NCBI GenBank assembly: GCA_002469605.1
Contig: DKMV01000340.1
Location: forward strand, 1 to 8,157
DNA from: Leclercia sp. UBA7405
GTDB lineage: Bacteria; Pseudomonadota; Gammaproteobacteria; Enterobacterales; Enterobacteriaceae
Reading direction: 5' to 3'
Length of the DNA stretch: 8,157 nucleotides
In this document: in pieces, positions 1 to 7,338 of the stretch
Layout: each line of letters begins with the position of its first letter
Position numbering within the stretch: the stretch's first letter is position 1
Program-made: the position numbers and the translations under genes
The notes under the pieces: model-generated
The model's database searches: none
What the model saw: only the letters and a program-made list of their open reading frames with translations
Told to the model about the DNA's origin: nothing

Positions 1-12
1 CTCTTCCGATCT
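1..12. other. Residual Illumina adapter sequence (artefact)
   Basis: The first twelve bases, CTCTTCCGATCT, match exactly the 3' end of the Illumina TruSeq/universal adapter; on the other strand they read AGATCGGAAGAG, the classic read-through start. They sit exactly at the window edge. Read as ssuD they would give Q-I-G-R after the leucine-rich LLFDPV stretch, where the family continues Q-Q-P; only the first Q agrees, and its last two bases could be chance. I infer that real chromosome begins at about base 13. This is a contig-end artefact, not biology. Confidence 0.93.
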
Positions 13-514
13 GTACCGGGTCGAACAGCAGACGCGCGCCGCGCACGTTGACATACTTTCCGGCGTAATCGACCGTTTCGCCTTGCAGTACGCGACGCCA
101 GACGCGGGTAAATTCGGCCGAGGCTTCGTAGCGCTCGCTGTGATCTAAAAAGACGCCGTCTCCCGCCAGCTCCTGCGGATCGCTGCCGGTCACCAGGTTG
201 AACAGGGCGCGACCGTTTGATAAGCGATCCAGGGTCGCCGCCTGACGCGCCGCCACGGTCGGGGAGGTCACGCTCGGGCGCAGGGCGACGAGGAACTTCA
301 GCCGCTGGGTCACAGGGATCATCGAGGCCGCCACCAGCCAGGCATCCTCGCAGGAGCGCCCGGTGGGGATCAGCACTCCGGTAAAGCCAATCCGGTCCGC
401 CGCCTGGGCAATCTGCTGGAGATAGGCGTGGTCCACCGGGCGCGAACCCTCTTCGGTGCCAAGATAGTGTCCATCACCATGGGTAGGTAAAAACCAGAAC
501 AGATTCAGACTCAT
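13..514 (-). CDS. ssuD: Alkanesulfonate monooxygenase SsuD, N-terminal part (gene cut by window edge)
   Basis: FMNH2-dependent monooxygenase that uses reduced flavin from SsuE and O2 to split C1+ alkanesulfonates into aldehyde and sulfite, freeing sulfur during sulfate starvation; cytoplasmic. The start ATG (512-514) gives [19 protein letters not shown], almost identical to E. coli SsuD, and the frame stays open to the left edge, covering about 167 of the family's roughly 380 residues. The bacterial-luciferase-like TIM-barrel start is visible, with [10 protein letters not shown] holding Cys55 (Cys54 in literature numbering without Met) and the [23 protein letters not shown] stretch split over residues near 110-135. 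The catalytic His, Arg and Tyr of the C-terminal half lie outside. A strong ribosome site, AAAGGAG, lies 7 nt before the start. The start overlaps the ssuA stop by 4 bp (ATGA), which suggests translational coupling. The truncation comes from the sequence edge and is not a pseudogene. Confidence 0.96.
331..338 (-). other. Chi-like octamer (GCTGGTGG)
   Basis: CCACCAGC on the plus strand is the E. coli RecBCD Chi octamer on the minus strand, inside ssuD. Chi sites are frequent in enterobacterial genomes and often fall in coding sequence by codon bias; activity here depends on replication direction, which I cannot determine. Confidence 0.5.
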
Positions 515-1473
515 GATTTAGCTCCTTTAAGCGCAGTGGGTTGCCAGATACGGTCGCGAATATCGATTTTTTTCGGTACCAGGCGATTGTCATAGAAGAG
601 GTCGGCGGTCTGCTGTTGCAGCGCGGCGGTATGGGCATCCACCGGTTTGATAACCGTCGGCGGCCGATGGTCAAAATAGGTGGCGATCACCGGCTCCGGC
701 AGGCCCATGGTTTTCGCCAGTAGGGCAATACTCTCCTGTCGCTTGCTCAGGGTGAGGCCATCCGCTTCGCTGAAGGTGTTCAGTACTCCCTGAATAAAGT
801 CGCCATTCTGTTGGGCATACGGACGCGCGGCCAGATAGAAGGAGCCGGTCTGTTTCAGGGTTTCGCCATCTTTCAGCACTTTTACGCCCCCCTGCAGCAG
901 CACGGCGGAGTAGTAGGGGTCCCAGATGGCCCAGGCGTCGACGCTGTGCTGCTGGAAGGCGGCGCGGGCATCTGCCGGGGAGAGATACACCGGCTGAATA
1001 TCTTTGAAGGTCAGGCCCGCCTGCTGGAGCGCACGCAGCAGCAGATTGTGCGAGCTGGAGCCTTTCTGAAAGGCCACTTTTCGCCCTTTGAGATCGGCCA
1101 CGGTTTTAATCGGGCTATCTTCCGCCACCAGGATCACTTCCGCTTTCGGCTTCGGCGGCTCCACGCCCACGTACACCAGGTCCGCACCGGCGGCCTGGGC
1201 GAAGATCGGCGGAATATCACCCGTACTGCCAAGATCGATGCTGCCGACGTTCAGCGCCTCCAGCATCTGCGGCCCGGCAGGAAATTCCACCCAGGAAAAT
1301 TTGGTATTGGGATAGCGTTTTTCCAGCATCTGGTGGCTTTTGGCCAGCACCATGCTGACGCTGCCTTTCTGATAGCCGATACGCAGGCTTTCCGGGGCTG
1401 GCTCTGCGGCATATGCCAGACCGGTCAGGGCCAGCAGGCCGGCGAGGCTAATCCGGGTAAGGGTTTCAAACAT
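511..1473 (-). CDS. ssuA: Periplasmic aliphatic sulfonate-binding protein SsuA
   Basis: Solute-binding protein of the SsuABC importer; it captures aliphatic sulfonates in the periplasm and hands them to the SsuC/SsuB permease-ATPase. The 320 residues match E. coli SsuA (319) nearly throughout. Residues 1-22 form a signal peptide: Arg7, a hydrophobic core ([13 protein letters not shown]) and an AYA-type cleavage site just before Ala23/Glu24. The mature protein opens with [19 protein letters not shown] and carries the hallmark runs [26 protein letters not shown] and [18 protein letters not shown], followed by [12 protein letters not shown], typical of the taurine/sulfonate/nitrate-binding family. 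The very N-terminus (MFETLTR) differs from E. coli (MRNIIK), as is normal for leader peptides. The start is supported by AAAGGAG (1480-1486) six nt upstream, lying inside the end of ssuE. The gene overlaps ssuE by 8 bp and ssuD by 4 bp. Confidence 0.97.
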   Translation of the reverse strand: MFETLTRISLAGLLALTGLAYAAEPAPESLRIGYQKGSVSMVLAKSHQMLEKRYPNTKFSWVEFPAGPQMLEALNVGSIDLGSTGDIPPIFAQAAGADLVYVGVEPPKPKAEVILVAEDSPIKTVADLKGRKVAFQKGSSSHNLLLRALQQAGLTFKDIQPVYLSPADARAAFQQHSVDAWAIWDPYYSAVLLQGGVKVLKDGETLKQTGSFYLAARPYAQQNGDFIQGVLNTFSEADGLTLSKRQESIALLAKTMGLPEPVIATYFDHRPPTVIKPVDAHTAALQQQTADLFYDNRLVPKKIDIRDRIWQPTALKGAKS

Positions 1474-2041
1474 GGGCGACTCCTTTCAGATGGCCAAAAG
1501 CGGGAACCTGCACGTCACGGCGATGCAGCGCCTGCCAGAAGGTCTCCAGCGCGCTGTCGAGGCGGGTTTGCAGGTTGGGGGTAAACTGCGGTTTATGCTG
1601 GTAATCAATCACCTGCGAGTCGTCGGCAAAGACGCCGTGCAGGATCTCCTGGGCCTTCAAAGCGCTGAGCACCGGCTTCAGGGCGTAATCTACCGCCAGC
1701 AGATGCGCCACCGTTCCGCCGGTCGCCAGCGGCAGCACCACTTTGCCCTCCAGCGCGCGCTCGGGCAGCAGGTCGAGCAGGGTTTTTAACGCCCCGGAGA
1801 ACGACGCCTTATAGACGGGCGTCGCGACTATTAATCCATCCGCGCTTTTCAGCTGTTCGGTCAGGGTTTTCAGCGCCGGGCTATCGAAGCGGGCATAGAG
1901 CAGATCCTCTGGCGCGAAGTTGTGTAAATTCCAGTGGCACACTTCAATATCCAGCGACGTAAGTTGTTCACGGGCATATTCCAACAGGGCGCTGGAACGC
2001 GAGGGAAAACGCGGACTTCCGGCCAGAGTGATGACGCGCAT
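1466..2041 (-). CDS. ssuE: NADPH-dependent FMN reductase SsuE
   Basis: Supplies reduced FMN to SsuD in two-component alkanesulfonate desulfonation; cytoplasmic flavodoxin-fold reductase. The 191 residues equal the E. coli length. Visible marks are the N-terminal beta-strand and flavin-phosphate loop [17 protein letters not shown] (1-17), the [21 protein letters not shown] stretch (73-93) and [20 protein letters not shown] (104-123). The last contains Tyr119, the inserted pi-helix tyrosine known as Tyr118 in the literature, which separates SsuE-type reductases from canonical flavodoxin-like ones. It is the first gene of the operon. The start follows AAGGAG with about 5 nt spacing; an ATG four bases further upstream is out of frame. 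The last codons (HLKGVAHV) also encode the ssuA ribosome site. Expression is expected to depend on Cbl/CysB under sulfate limitation, as in E. coli; that is inferred from the family and not shown here. Confidence 0.97.
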   Translation of the reverse strand: MRVITLAGSPRFPSRSSALLEYAREQLTSLDIEVCHWNLHNFAPEDLLYARFDSPALKTLTEQLKSADGLIVATPVYKASFSGALKTLLDLLPERALEGKVVLPLATGGTVAHLLAVDYALKPVLSALKAQEILHGVFADDSQVIDYQHKPQFTPNLQTRLDSALETFWQALHRRDVQVPAFGHLKGVAHV

Positions 2042-2160
2042 ACATGCTCCTTATAACCAATTGTTTGCTTTTAACCAACATTGATAACATTTGCATTGAG
2101 TGTGTCACCGCCCGCTTATTCCACTAAATGATTTATCCGCAAGTGAAATGCCGAAAAATG
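2042..2160 (-). promoter_or_regulatory. Upstream control region of the ssu operon (probable Cbl/CysB target region)
   Basis: This AT-rich stretch precedes ssuE and must hold the ssu promoter. I cannot place a convincing -35/-10 pair, which would fit an activator-dependent promoter. Two short repeats are visible. TAACCAA occurs at 2054-2060 and again at 2072-2078, 18 bp apart on the same strand. TTATTCC at 2116-2122 is followed by TTATCC at 2133-2138, 17 bp further on. Repeated A/T-rich half-sites spaced near 17-19 bp are typical of LysR-type regulators such as Cbl and CysB, which control ssu in E. coli. Assigning either repeat to one of these proteins is inference. Confidence 0.45.
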
Positions 2161-2177
2161 AATAAAGAAGAGGGGGA

Positions 2178-2193
2178 AAGTAAACGATTGCGC
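2178..2193. promoter_or_regulatory. Candidate PurR operator upstream of pyrD
   Basis: The 16-mer AAGTAAACGATTGCGC matches the PurR consensus ACGCAAACGTTTGCGT at 12 of 16 positions, including the central AAACG core and the right-hand TTGCG. PurR is known to repress pyrD modestly in E. coli. The site lies about 70 bp upstream of the expected pyrD start, far for simple occlusion, so its effect here is uncertain. Confidence 0.55.
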
Positions 2194-2222
2194 CAGACAG
2201 CGCTTTTTTTGCTAAAGGTCAA

Positions 2223-2251
2223 TTCCCTTTCCCGCTGCGATCGAACATAAT
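2223..2251 (+). promoter_or_regulatory. pyrD promoter
   Basis: CATAAT (2246-2251) matches the -10 consensus at five of six positions. A poor -35, TTCCCT (2223-2228), lies 17 bp upstream. The run GCCCCCGG (2254-2261) follows immediately and places transcription starts at about 2256-2260. The layout is the same as in E. coli pyrD, where the choice of start nucleotide in this run is the regulatory step. Confidence 0.8.
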
Positions 2252-2256
2252 ACGCC

Positions 2257-2284
2257 CCCGGTTTGCACACCGGGAATCCAGGAG
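2257..2284 (+). promoter_or_regulatory. pyrD leader hairpin and Shine-Dalgarno (CTP/GTP start-switch control)
   Basis: CCCGG (2257-2261) pairs with CCGGG (2270-2274) across an 8-nt loop. The ribosome site AGGAG (2280-2284) follows 5 nt later, and the ATG is at 2290. In E. coli and Salmonella, abundant CTP favours initiation at C, giving a longer transcript that folds this hairpin and hinders ribosome binding. With low CTP and high GTP, initiation shifts downstream to G and removes the 5' arm, so PyrD is made. All parts of that mechanism are present here; its operation in this organism is inferred. Confidence 0.85.
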
Positions 2285-2289
2285 AGTTC

Positions 2290-3300
2290 ATGTACTACCC
2301 CTTCGTTCGTAAAGCCCTTTTTCAGCTCGATCCAGAGCGCGCTCATGAGTTGACCTTCCAGCAATTACATCGCATTACCGGCACGCCGCTGGCAGCGCTG
2401 GTGCGCCAGAAAGTGATGGATAAGCCAGTGCAGTGCATGGGCTTAACCTTTAAAAATCCGCTGGGACTGGCGGCCGGGCTGGACAAAAACGGCGAGTGCA
2501 TCGACGCGCTTGGCGCCATGGGTTTTGGATCGATCGAGATCGGCACCATCACCCCGCGCCCTCAGCCGGGTAACGACAAACCTCGCCTGTTCCGTCTGGT
2601 AGAGGCCGAAGGGCTGATCAACCGCATGGGCTTCAACAACCTCGGGGTGGACAACCTGGTTGAGAACGTCAAAAAAGCCCATTTCGATGGCGTATTGGGC
2701 ATCAATATCGGCAAAAATAAAGATACCCCGGTAGAGCAGGGCAAAGATGACTATCTGATTTGTATGGAAAAAGTCTATGCCTACGCCGGATATATCGCGA
2801 TCAATATTTCGTCGCCAAATACGCCGGGGCTGCGCTCTCTGCAATATGGCGAAGCCCTCGACGATCTCTTAACGGCAATAAAAAATAAGCAGCAAGAGCT
2901 GCAGGCACTGCACCATAAATATGTGCCGGTGGCGGTGAAGATCGCCCCGGATCTTTCTGAAGAAGAATTGATCCAGGTAGCCGACAGTCTACTTCGCCAT
3001 AATATTGATGGTGTTATCGCCACAAATACCACCCTGGATCGCTCTCTTGTGCAGGGCATGAAGCATTGTAACGAAGCGGGAGGTTTAAGCGGCCGACCGG
3101 TACAATTAAAAAGCACAGAGATTATTCGCCGTCTGTCGGCAGAATTAAAAGGTCAACTGCCCATTATTGGCGTAGGCGGAATCGATTCGGTTATCGCCGC
3201 GCGAGAAAAAATGGCCGCTGGCGCTTCGCTTGTACAAATCTATTCAGGTTTTATTTTCAAAGGCCCACCGCTGATAAAAGAAATCGTTAATTACCTCTAA
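2290..3300 (+). CDS. pyrD: Dihydroorotate dehydrogenase (quinone), class 2
   Basis: Oxidises dihydroorotate to orotate in de novo pyrimidine synthesis, passing electrons via FMN to membrane quinone; a peripheral inner-membrane protein. It has 336 residues, exactly the E. coli length. The N-terminal helical membrane-association segment [20 protein letters not shown] is followed by a TIM barrel. FMN and substrate residues are visible: AAGLDK (61-66, Lys66), NRMGFNN near 111-117, [10 protein letters not shown] (171-180) with the class 2 catalytic base Ser175, Lys217 in VAVKIAP, and IIGVGGI near 292-298. I chose the ATG at 2290 because MYYPF is the conserved family start and AGGAG sits 5 nt upstream. 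An in-frame TTG at 2263 lies inside the leader hairpin and would add nine unlike residues. The gene is monocistronic, with a terminator after it, and the 3' part looks more AT-rich than its neighbours. Regulation is by the leader start-switch and probably PurR. Confidence 0.98.
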   Translation: MYYPFVRKALFQLDPERAHELTFQQLHRITGTPLAALVRQKVMDKPVQCMGLTFKNPLGLAAGLDKNGECIDALGAMGFGSIEIGTITPRPQPGNDKPRLFRLVEAEGLINRMGFNNLGVDNLVENVKKAHFDGVLGINIGKNKDTPVEQGKDDYLICMEKVYAYAGYIAINISSPNTPGLRSLQYGEALDDLLTAIKNKQQELQALHHKYVPVAVKIAPDLSEEELIQVADSLLRHNIDGVIATNTTLDRSLVQGMKHCNEAGGLSGRPVQLKSTEIIRRLSAELKGQLPIIGVGGIDSVIAAREKMAAGASLVQIYSGFIFKGPPLIKEIVNYL

Positions 3301-3317
3301 CCTTCGGCGCAATATGG

Positions 3318-3351
3318 CAACCAGGGCTTTATTTCCGGCTCTGGTTGTTTT
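3318..3351 (+). terminator. Intrinsic terminator of pyrD
   Basis: CAACCAGGGC (3318-3327) pairs with GCTCTGGTTG (3338-3347) as a 10-bp stem with one G-U wobble and a 10-nt loop. The stem is followed by TTTT and more A/T bases. It starts 18 bp after the pyrD stop. No T-run exists on the opposite side, so it acts only in the pyrD direction and separates pyrD from zapC. Confidence 0.9.
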
Positions 3352-3467
3352 ATATTCCGGGACTGTTGCTAATTTAGACATTGTGGTCTTTGATTATTGA
3401 ACTAATAAAAGCGAAGCGGTAATAAGGACTTTATTACGACAGGACGTTTCGGGGACGGGAGAGGCAA
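3352..3467 (+). promoter_or_regulatory. zapC promoter/leader region with a small AU-rich hairpin
   Basis: Because the pyrD terminator lies upstream, zapC probably has its own promoter here. The best pair I see is weak: TTGTGG (3381-3386) and TAATAA (3403-3408), 16 bp apart. Nearer the gene, GTAATAA (3419-3425) and TTATTAC (3431-3437) form a perfect 7-bp inverted repeat around a 5-nt loop, 30 nt before the start codon. The ribosome site GGGAGAGG (3457-3464) is strong and precedes ATG by 3 nt, or about 6 nt from its GGGAG core. No gene or RNA is apparent. Confidence 0.4.
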
Positions 3468-4010
3468 ATGCGTATTAAACCTGACGATAACTGGCGCTGG
3501 TATTATTGTGATGAACACGATCGCATGATGCTCGATCTCGCCAACGGTATGCTGTTCCGCTCTCGTTTTGCCCGCCGAATGTTAACCCCCGATGCTTTCG
3601 CCCCCGCCGGCTTTTGTGTTGACGATGCCGCGCTCTATTTCTCTTTCGACGAGAAGTGCCGCGATCTGGACCTCTCTGCAGAACAGCGTGCCGAACTGGT
3701 GCTGAACGCCTTAGTTGCTATCCGCTTCCTGAAACCGCAGATGCCAAAAAGCTGGCACTTTCTTGCGCATAGCCAGGCCTGGAGCCCGGTAACGGGTGAT
3801 GCCGCCTGCGTGAGCCTGAGCGATACGGCGGAAGAGGTGAGTTTGCTGGTGGTGGAGCCGGGCGAAAATGCCACGCTCTGTCTGCTGGCGCAGCCCGGCG
3901 TGGTGATAGCCGGGCGTACTATGCAGCTGGGTGATGCAATCAAGGTAATGAACGATCGCCTCAGGCCGCAGCTCCGTCTGGAAGCCTACAGCCTCGAACA
4001 GGCGGTTTAA
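3468..4010 (+). CDS. zapC: Cell division protein ZapC (Z-ring stabiliser)
   Basis: Cytoplasmic protein that binds FtsZ and promotes lateral bundling of protofilaments, stabilising the Z-ring; non-essential and overlapping with ZapA/B/D. It has 180 residues, the same as E. coli ZapC (formerly YcbW). Diagnostic runs are the start [13 protein letters not shown], then [41 protein letters not shown], and the end [21 protein letters not shown]. The middle (about residues 105-130) diverges most from E. coli, as expected for this lineage-restricted family. No signal peptide or membrane segment is visible. Its TAA stop shares four bases (TTAA, 4007-4010) with the stop of convergent ycbX, leaving no room for a terminator between the two genes. 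Confidence 0.96.
   Translation: MRIKPDDNWRWYYCDEHDRMMLDLANGMLFRSRFARRMLTPDAFAPAGFCVDDAALYFSFDEKCRDLDLSAEQRAELVLNALVAIRFLKPQMPKSWHFLAHSQAWSPVTGDAACVSLSDTAEEVSLLVVEPGENATLCLLAQPGVVIAGRTMQLGDAIKVMNDRLRPQLRLEAYSLEQAV
3845..3852 (+). other. Chi-like octamer (GCTGGTGG)
   Basis: An exact GCTGGTGG octamer lies within zapC (codons for LLVVE). It equals the E. coli Chi sequence recognised by RecBCD. It lies on the opposite strand from the copy in ssuD, so at most one has the orientation preferred relative to replication. Confidence 0.5.
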
Positions 4011-5119
4011 GGCGCCAGCCGCAGCGAGGTTTTCGGCACGCAGCTACAGCACAAAATGGTGCCGTCGTTGCCAATGGCCGATTTCTTCAGGGCGCTCACT
4101 TCCCCCTCTACCAGCGTAATCCGACAGCTACCGCAAATGCCCGCCCGGCAGGAGTAAGGGATGCGAATACCCGCCTGCTCAAGCTGCTCCAGTAAAATCT
4201 GCTGATTATTGCCGTTCAGGGTCTTCTCCTGCCACTGCAGCGTCACCGCGCTTTGCGGCTGGGTATCTGGAATCTCTTCTTCTTCGTCCGTCGCTCCCGG
4301 GCCGTAGACTTTACCCGGACCCGTGGTCAGGATCTCAACCTCGTCGCCCACGCGGATCACACCGCTGCTTCGGGGAATAAGGTTCTGGCCGAAATCCACG
4401 TCGCCGTTATCCTGCGCAGTGCGGAAGGATTGCAGGGTTTTCAGCGGCTCGCCGGACGGGTGCTTCTGTCCTTTTTCCGGGCTGATGGTGGTAAAGATGC
4501 AGCGGCTGCAGGGTTTGACCACATCAAAAATGACGCTGCCAATACGAATCACCTTCCAGGTGTCCTCTTCCCACGGCTGCGCGCCGGTGACCACGATGTT
4601 CGGGCGGAACTGCTCCATTTGCACGCTGGCATGGCAGCGGTTTTGCAGATCCCGTAGCGACGCTTCGTTGGTCAGCAGATAGGGATAACCGTCAGCAAAA
4701 GAGAGGGGAACGTCGTCCCGACGTTTTACGCGACGGGTAAGCTCTGGCCCAACCCAGCGCAGCTGCACGTCGCGGGCGAAAAAGCCGCTCAGCCAGCGGT
4801 TAATGGCATCAGGCGCAATAAGGGCGGTAAAATGGTTACCCCATACTTCCGTCGGGGCGCTGTTCTGGGCGAAATCACTAAAACGCACTATCGCGCTGGA
4901 GCCATCCGGCGCCGTCAGGTGCAGGCCATCGTGCAGGGGGGCAGGGATAAAGCGGACCAGCTGGGGAAACTGACGCGCGGTGATAAAAGTGCCGTCCGTT
5001 TCTGTCAGCATAAAAATTCTGTCGAAGGCAAAACCGCTACTATCTGCGAGCGCATGGGATAGCCCAATTCCACGCATCGATTTGACCGGATGGATAAAAA
5101 GCCTGGATAACGTCGCCAC
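4007..5119 (-). CDS. ycbX: YcbX: MOSC-domain and 2Fe-2S ferredoxin fusion, N-hydroxylated base detoxification
   Basis: E. coli YcbX is a molybdenum-cofactor-dependent protein that reduces toxic N-hydroxylated bases such as 6-N-hydroxylaminopurine, in parallel with YiiM. This copy has 370 residues (E. coli 369). Residues 1-120 form the MOSC N-terminal beta-barrel ([14 protein letters not shown]). The MOSC domain follows to about 265 and contains [13 protein letters not shown] with Cys204 and Cys207, one of which is expected to bind the cofactor. A short acidic linker (DEEEE, 278-282) leads to a plant-type ferredoxin domain at about 290-370. This has Cys324-x4-Cys329-x2-Cys332 ([12 protein letters not shown]) and a fourth ligand at Cys357 or Cys358 in ILCCSC. 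The start is GTG: codons from 5119 give MATLSRLF as in E. coli, with GGGAG six nt upstream. It diverges from rlmL and converges on zapC. The acidic linker is the least conserved part against E. coli. Confidence 0.95.
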   Translation of the reverse strand: MATLSRLFIHPVKSMRGIGLSHALADSSGFAFDRIFMLTETDGTFITARQFPQLVRFIPAPLHDGLHLTAPDGSSAIVRFSDFAQNSAPTEVWGNHFTALIAPDAINRWLSGFFARDVQLRWVGPELTRRVKRRDDVPLSFADGYPYLLTNEASLRDLQNRCHASVQMEQFRPNIVVTGAQPWEEDTWKVIRIGSVIFDVVKPCSRCIFTTISPEKGQKHPSGEPLKTLQSFRTAQDNGDVDFGQNLIPRSSGVIRVGDEVEILTTGPGKVYGPGATDEEEEIPDTQPQSAVTLQWQEKTLNGNNQQILLEQLEQAGIRIPYSCRAGICGSCRITLVEGEVSALKKSAIGNDGTILCCSCVPKTSLRLAP

Positions 5120-5156
5120 GGCAAGCTCCCACTAATGAAAATAAGCCCTCAACTTT

Positions 5157-5184
5157 ATGACATAGCGCGCATATTAGCTATAAT
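5157..5184 (+). promoter_or_regulatory. rlmL-uup promoter
   Basis: ATGACA (5157-5162) matches the -35 consensus at five of six positions. A perfect TATAAT -10 (5179-5184) follows after a 16-bp spacer. The expected start near 5190 leaves a leader of about 27 nt before the rlmL ATG at 5218. The -10 sits inside a 22-bp imperfect palindrome (5167-5188). The same 98-bp gap must also hold the ycbX promoter on the other strand, for which I see no good consensus. Confidence 0.82.
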
Positions 5185-5217
5185 GCGCAGCAATTTTCTA
5201 AGCGTAAAAGTGACATT

Positions 5218-7326
5218 ATGAATTCTCTGTTTGCCAGTACGGCCCGTGGGCTGGAAGAGCTGTTAAAAACTGAACTGGAAGCGATGGGTGCAGAAGCCTG
5301 TCAGGTGGTTCAGGGTGGTGTCCATTTTGAGGGCGACACGCGGCTTATTTACCAGAGCCTGATGTGGAGCCGGCTGGCCTCGCGCATCATGCTGCCGATG
5401 AAAGAGTGCAAGGTCTATAGCGATCTCGATCTCTACACCGGCGTACAGATGATCAACTGGGCAGAGATCTTCGCGCCGGGCGCCACCTTCGCGGTGCACT
5501 TCAGCGGGCTCAACGATGAGATCCGCAACAGCCAGTACGGTGCCCTGCGCGTCAAAGACGCCATCGTCGACAGCTTTACGCGCAAAAATCTTGAGCGCCC
5601 GAACGTCGATCGTGAAAATCCCGATCTGCGTATCAACGTCTGGCTGAAAGACGATACGGCGAGCATCGCGCTGGATCTGAGCGGCCAGGGCCTGCACCAG
5701 CGCGGCTACCGCGATCGTACCGGTGCCGCCCCTATTAAAGAGAACCTGGCGGCCGCCATCGTGATGCGCTCTGGCTGGCAGCCGGGCACGCCGATGCTCG
5801 ATCCCATGTGCGGTTCCGGTACCCTATTGATCGAAGCGGCGATGTACGCCACCGATCGTGCGCCGGGCCTGCACCGCGGTAACTGGGGCTTCAGCGGCTG
5901 GGCGCAGCATGATGAGGCCATCTGGAAAGAGGTGAAAGCCGAAGCCCAGACCCGCGCCCGTGCCGGGCTTGCCGCCTACGATTCGCGTTTTTACGGCTCC
6001 GACAGCGATGCCCGCGTGATTGAACGCGCGCGCAGTAACGCCCGTCGCGCCGGCATTGGCGAGCTGATCGATTTCGAAATCAAAGATGTGGCGCAGTTAA
6101 CCAACCCGCTGCCGAAGGGGCCGTACGGCACCGTTATCAGCAACCCGCCGTACGGCGAGCGTCTGGGCAGCGAGCCGGCGCTGATTGCCCTGCACAGCCT
6201 GCTGGGGCGGATCATGAAAGATCAGTTTGGCGGCTGGAACCTGTCGCTGTTCAGCGCCTCCCCGGAGCTGCTGAGCTGCTTGCAGCTGCGCTCCGAGCGT
6301 CAGTTCAAGGCCAAGAACGGCCCGCTGGACTGCGTGCAGAAGAACTATCACCTCTCTGAAAAGACCGCTGAGAGCAAGCCTGCAACGGTAGCGGAAGACT
6401 ACGCCAACCGCCTGCGTAAAAACCTCAAAAAGTACGAGAAGTGGGCGAAGCAGGAGGGTATCGAGTGCTACCGCCTGTATGATGCCGATCTGCCGGAATA
6501 CAACGTGGCGGTAGACCGCTATGCCGACTGGGTGGTGGTGCAGGAGTATGCGCCGCCGAAAACCATCGATGCGCAGAAAGCGCGCCAGCGCATGCTGGAC
6601 GTGATCGCCGCCACCATCGCCGTGCTGGGTATCTCCCCGAACAAGCTGGTGCTGAAAACCCGCGAACGTCAGAAGGGTAAAAACCAGTACCAGAAGATGG
6701 GCGAAAAGGGCGATTTCATCGAAGTGGGCGAGTACAACGCCCGTCTGTGGGTGAACCTGACGGATTACCTCGACACCGGTCTGTTCCTCGATCACCGCAT
6801 CGCCCGCCGCATGCTGGGTCAGATGAGCAAGGGGAAAGATTTCCTTAACCTCTTCTCCTATACCGGCAGCGCCAGCGTGCACGCCGGGCTGGGCGGGGCG
6901 CGCACCACCACGACCGTGGATATGTCGCGCACCTACCTTGAGTGGGCAGAGCGCAACCTTCGCCTGAACGGCCTGACCGGTCGCCAGCATCGCCTGATGC
7001 AGGCGGATGTGCTGGGCTGGCTGCGCGATACCGACGAGCAGTTCGATCTGATCTTTATCGATCCGCCGACCTTCTCCAACTCCAAGCGCATGGAAGACTC
7101 CTTTGACGTGCAGCGCGACCACCTGCGCCTGATGACCGACCTGAAGCGCCTGCTGCGCAAAGGCGGCACCATCATGTTCTCAAACAACAAACGCGGCTTC
7201 CGCATGGATCATGACGGGCTGGAAAAACTGGGGCTAAAAGCACAAGAAATCAGTCAAAAAACGCTCTCCCAGGACTTCGCCCGCAACCGTCAGATCCACA
7301 ACTGCTGGCTGATCACCGCCGCCTGA
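5218..7326 (+). CDS. rlmL: Bifunctional 23S rRNA methyltransferase RlmKL (m2G2445 and m7G2069)
   Basis: Fused enzyme that methylates two guanines in helix 74 of 23S rRNA: the N-terminal RlmL half makes m2G2445 and the C-terminal RlmK half makes m7G2069, using S-adenosylmethionine during 50S assembly. It has 702 residues, identical to E. coli (ycbY). In order: an N-terminal RNA-binding region with a THUMP domain (about 43-154); a Rossmann methyltransferase with DPMCGSGT (195-202) as SAM motif I and catalytic NPPY (309-312) typical of N2-guanine methylation; a basic linker from about 385; and a second Rossmann domain with NLFSYTGS (544-551) as motif I and DPPTF (615-619) as motif IV. All key motifs are intact. 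The start ATG gives the conserved [16 protein letters not shown]; the Shine-Dalgarno is poor (AAGTGA-like), so translation may be moderate despite a strong promoter. uup follows 12 bp after the stop, almost certainly co-transcribed. Confidence 0.98.
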   Translation: MNSLFASTARGLEELLKTELEAMGAEACQVVQGGVHFEGDTRLIYQSLMWSRLASRIMLPMKECKVYSDLDLYTGVQMINWAEIFAPGATFAVHFSGLNDEIRNSQYGALRVKDAIVDSFTRKNLERPNVDRENPDLRINVWLKDDTASIALDLSGQGLHQRGYRDRTGAAPIKENLAAAIVMRSGWQPGTPMLDPMCGSGTLLIEAAMYATDRAPGLHRGNWGFSGWAQHDEAIWKEVKAEAQTRARAGLAAYDSRFYGSDSDARVIERARSNARRAGIGELIDFEIKDVAQLTNPLPKGPYGTVISNPPYGERLGSEPALIALHSLLGRIMKDQFGGWNLSLFSASPELLSCLQLRSERQFKAKNGPLDCVQKNYHLSEKTAESKPATVAEDYANRLRKNLKKYEKWAKQEGIECYRLYDADLPEYNVAVDRYADWVVVQEYAPPKTIDAQKARQRMLDVIAATIAVLGISPNKLVLKTRERQKGKNQYQKMGEKGDFIEVGEYNARLWVNLTDYLDTGLFLDHRIARRMLGQMSKGKDFLNLFSYTGSASVHAGLGGARTTTTVDMSRTYLEWAERNLRLNGLTGRQHRLMQADVLGWLRDTDEQFDLIFIDPPTFSNSKRMEDSFDVQRDHLRLMTDLKRLLRKGGTIMFSNNKRGFRMDHDGLEKLGLKAQEISQKTLSQDFARNRQIHNCWLITAA

Positions 7327-7338
7327 AAGGAAAAGTAA

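Noticed and set aside
1..514. Possibility that ssuD is a pseudogene or truncated in vivo
   Set aside because: The frame is intact and closely matches SsuD up to about base 13, where adapter sequence begins. The truncation is due to the sequence end.
811..1584. Open frame of 257 codons on the plus strand across ssuA and the end of ssuE
   Set aside because: It lies wholly opposite well-conserved genes, its composition (rich in His, Gln, Arg, Gly) is that of a GC-rich antisense shadow, and it has no recognisable domain or clear ribosome site.
2190..2210. GCGC-CAGACA-GCGC hairpin followed by seven T residues, like a terminator
   Set aside because: The stem is only four pairs, and no plus-strand gene ends upstream, since ssuE runs the other way. 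More likely chance within the pyrD upstream region.
2263..2289. Upstream in-frame TTG start for pyrD adding nine residues
   Set aside because: The TTG sits within the leader hairpin and lacks a ribosome site. The ATG at 2290 has a well-placed AGGAG and the conserved family N-terminus.
6097..7122. Open frame of 341 codons on the minus strand inside rlmL
   Set aside because: It is antisense to two conserved methyltransferase domains; length is explained by third-position GC bias in rlmL. The translation resembles no family and is rich in His, Gln and Val.
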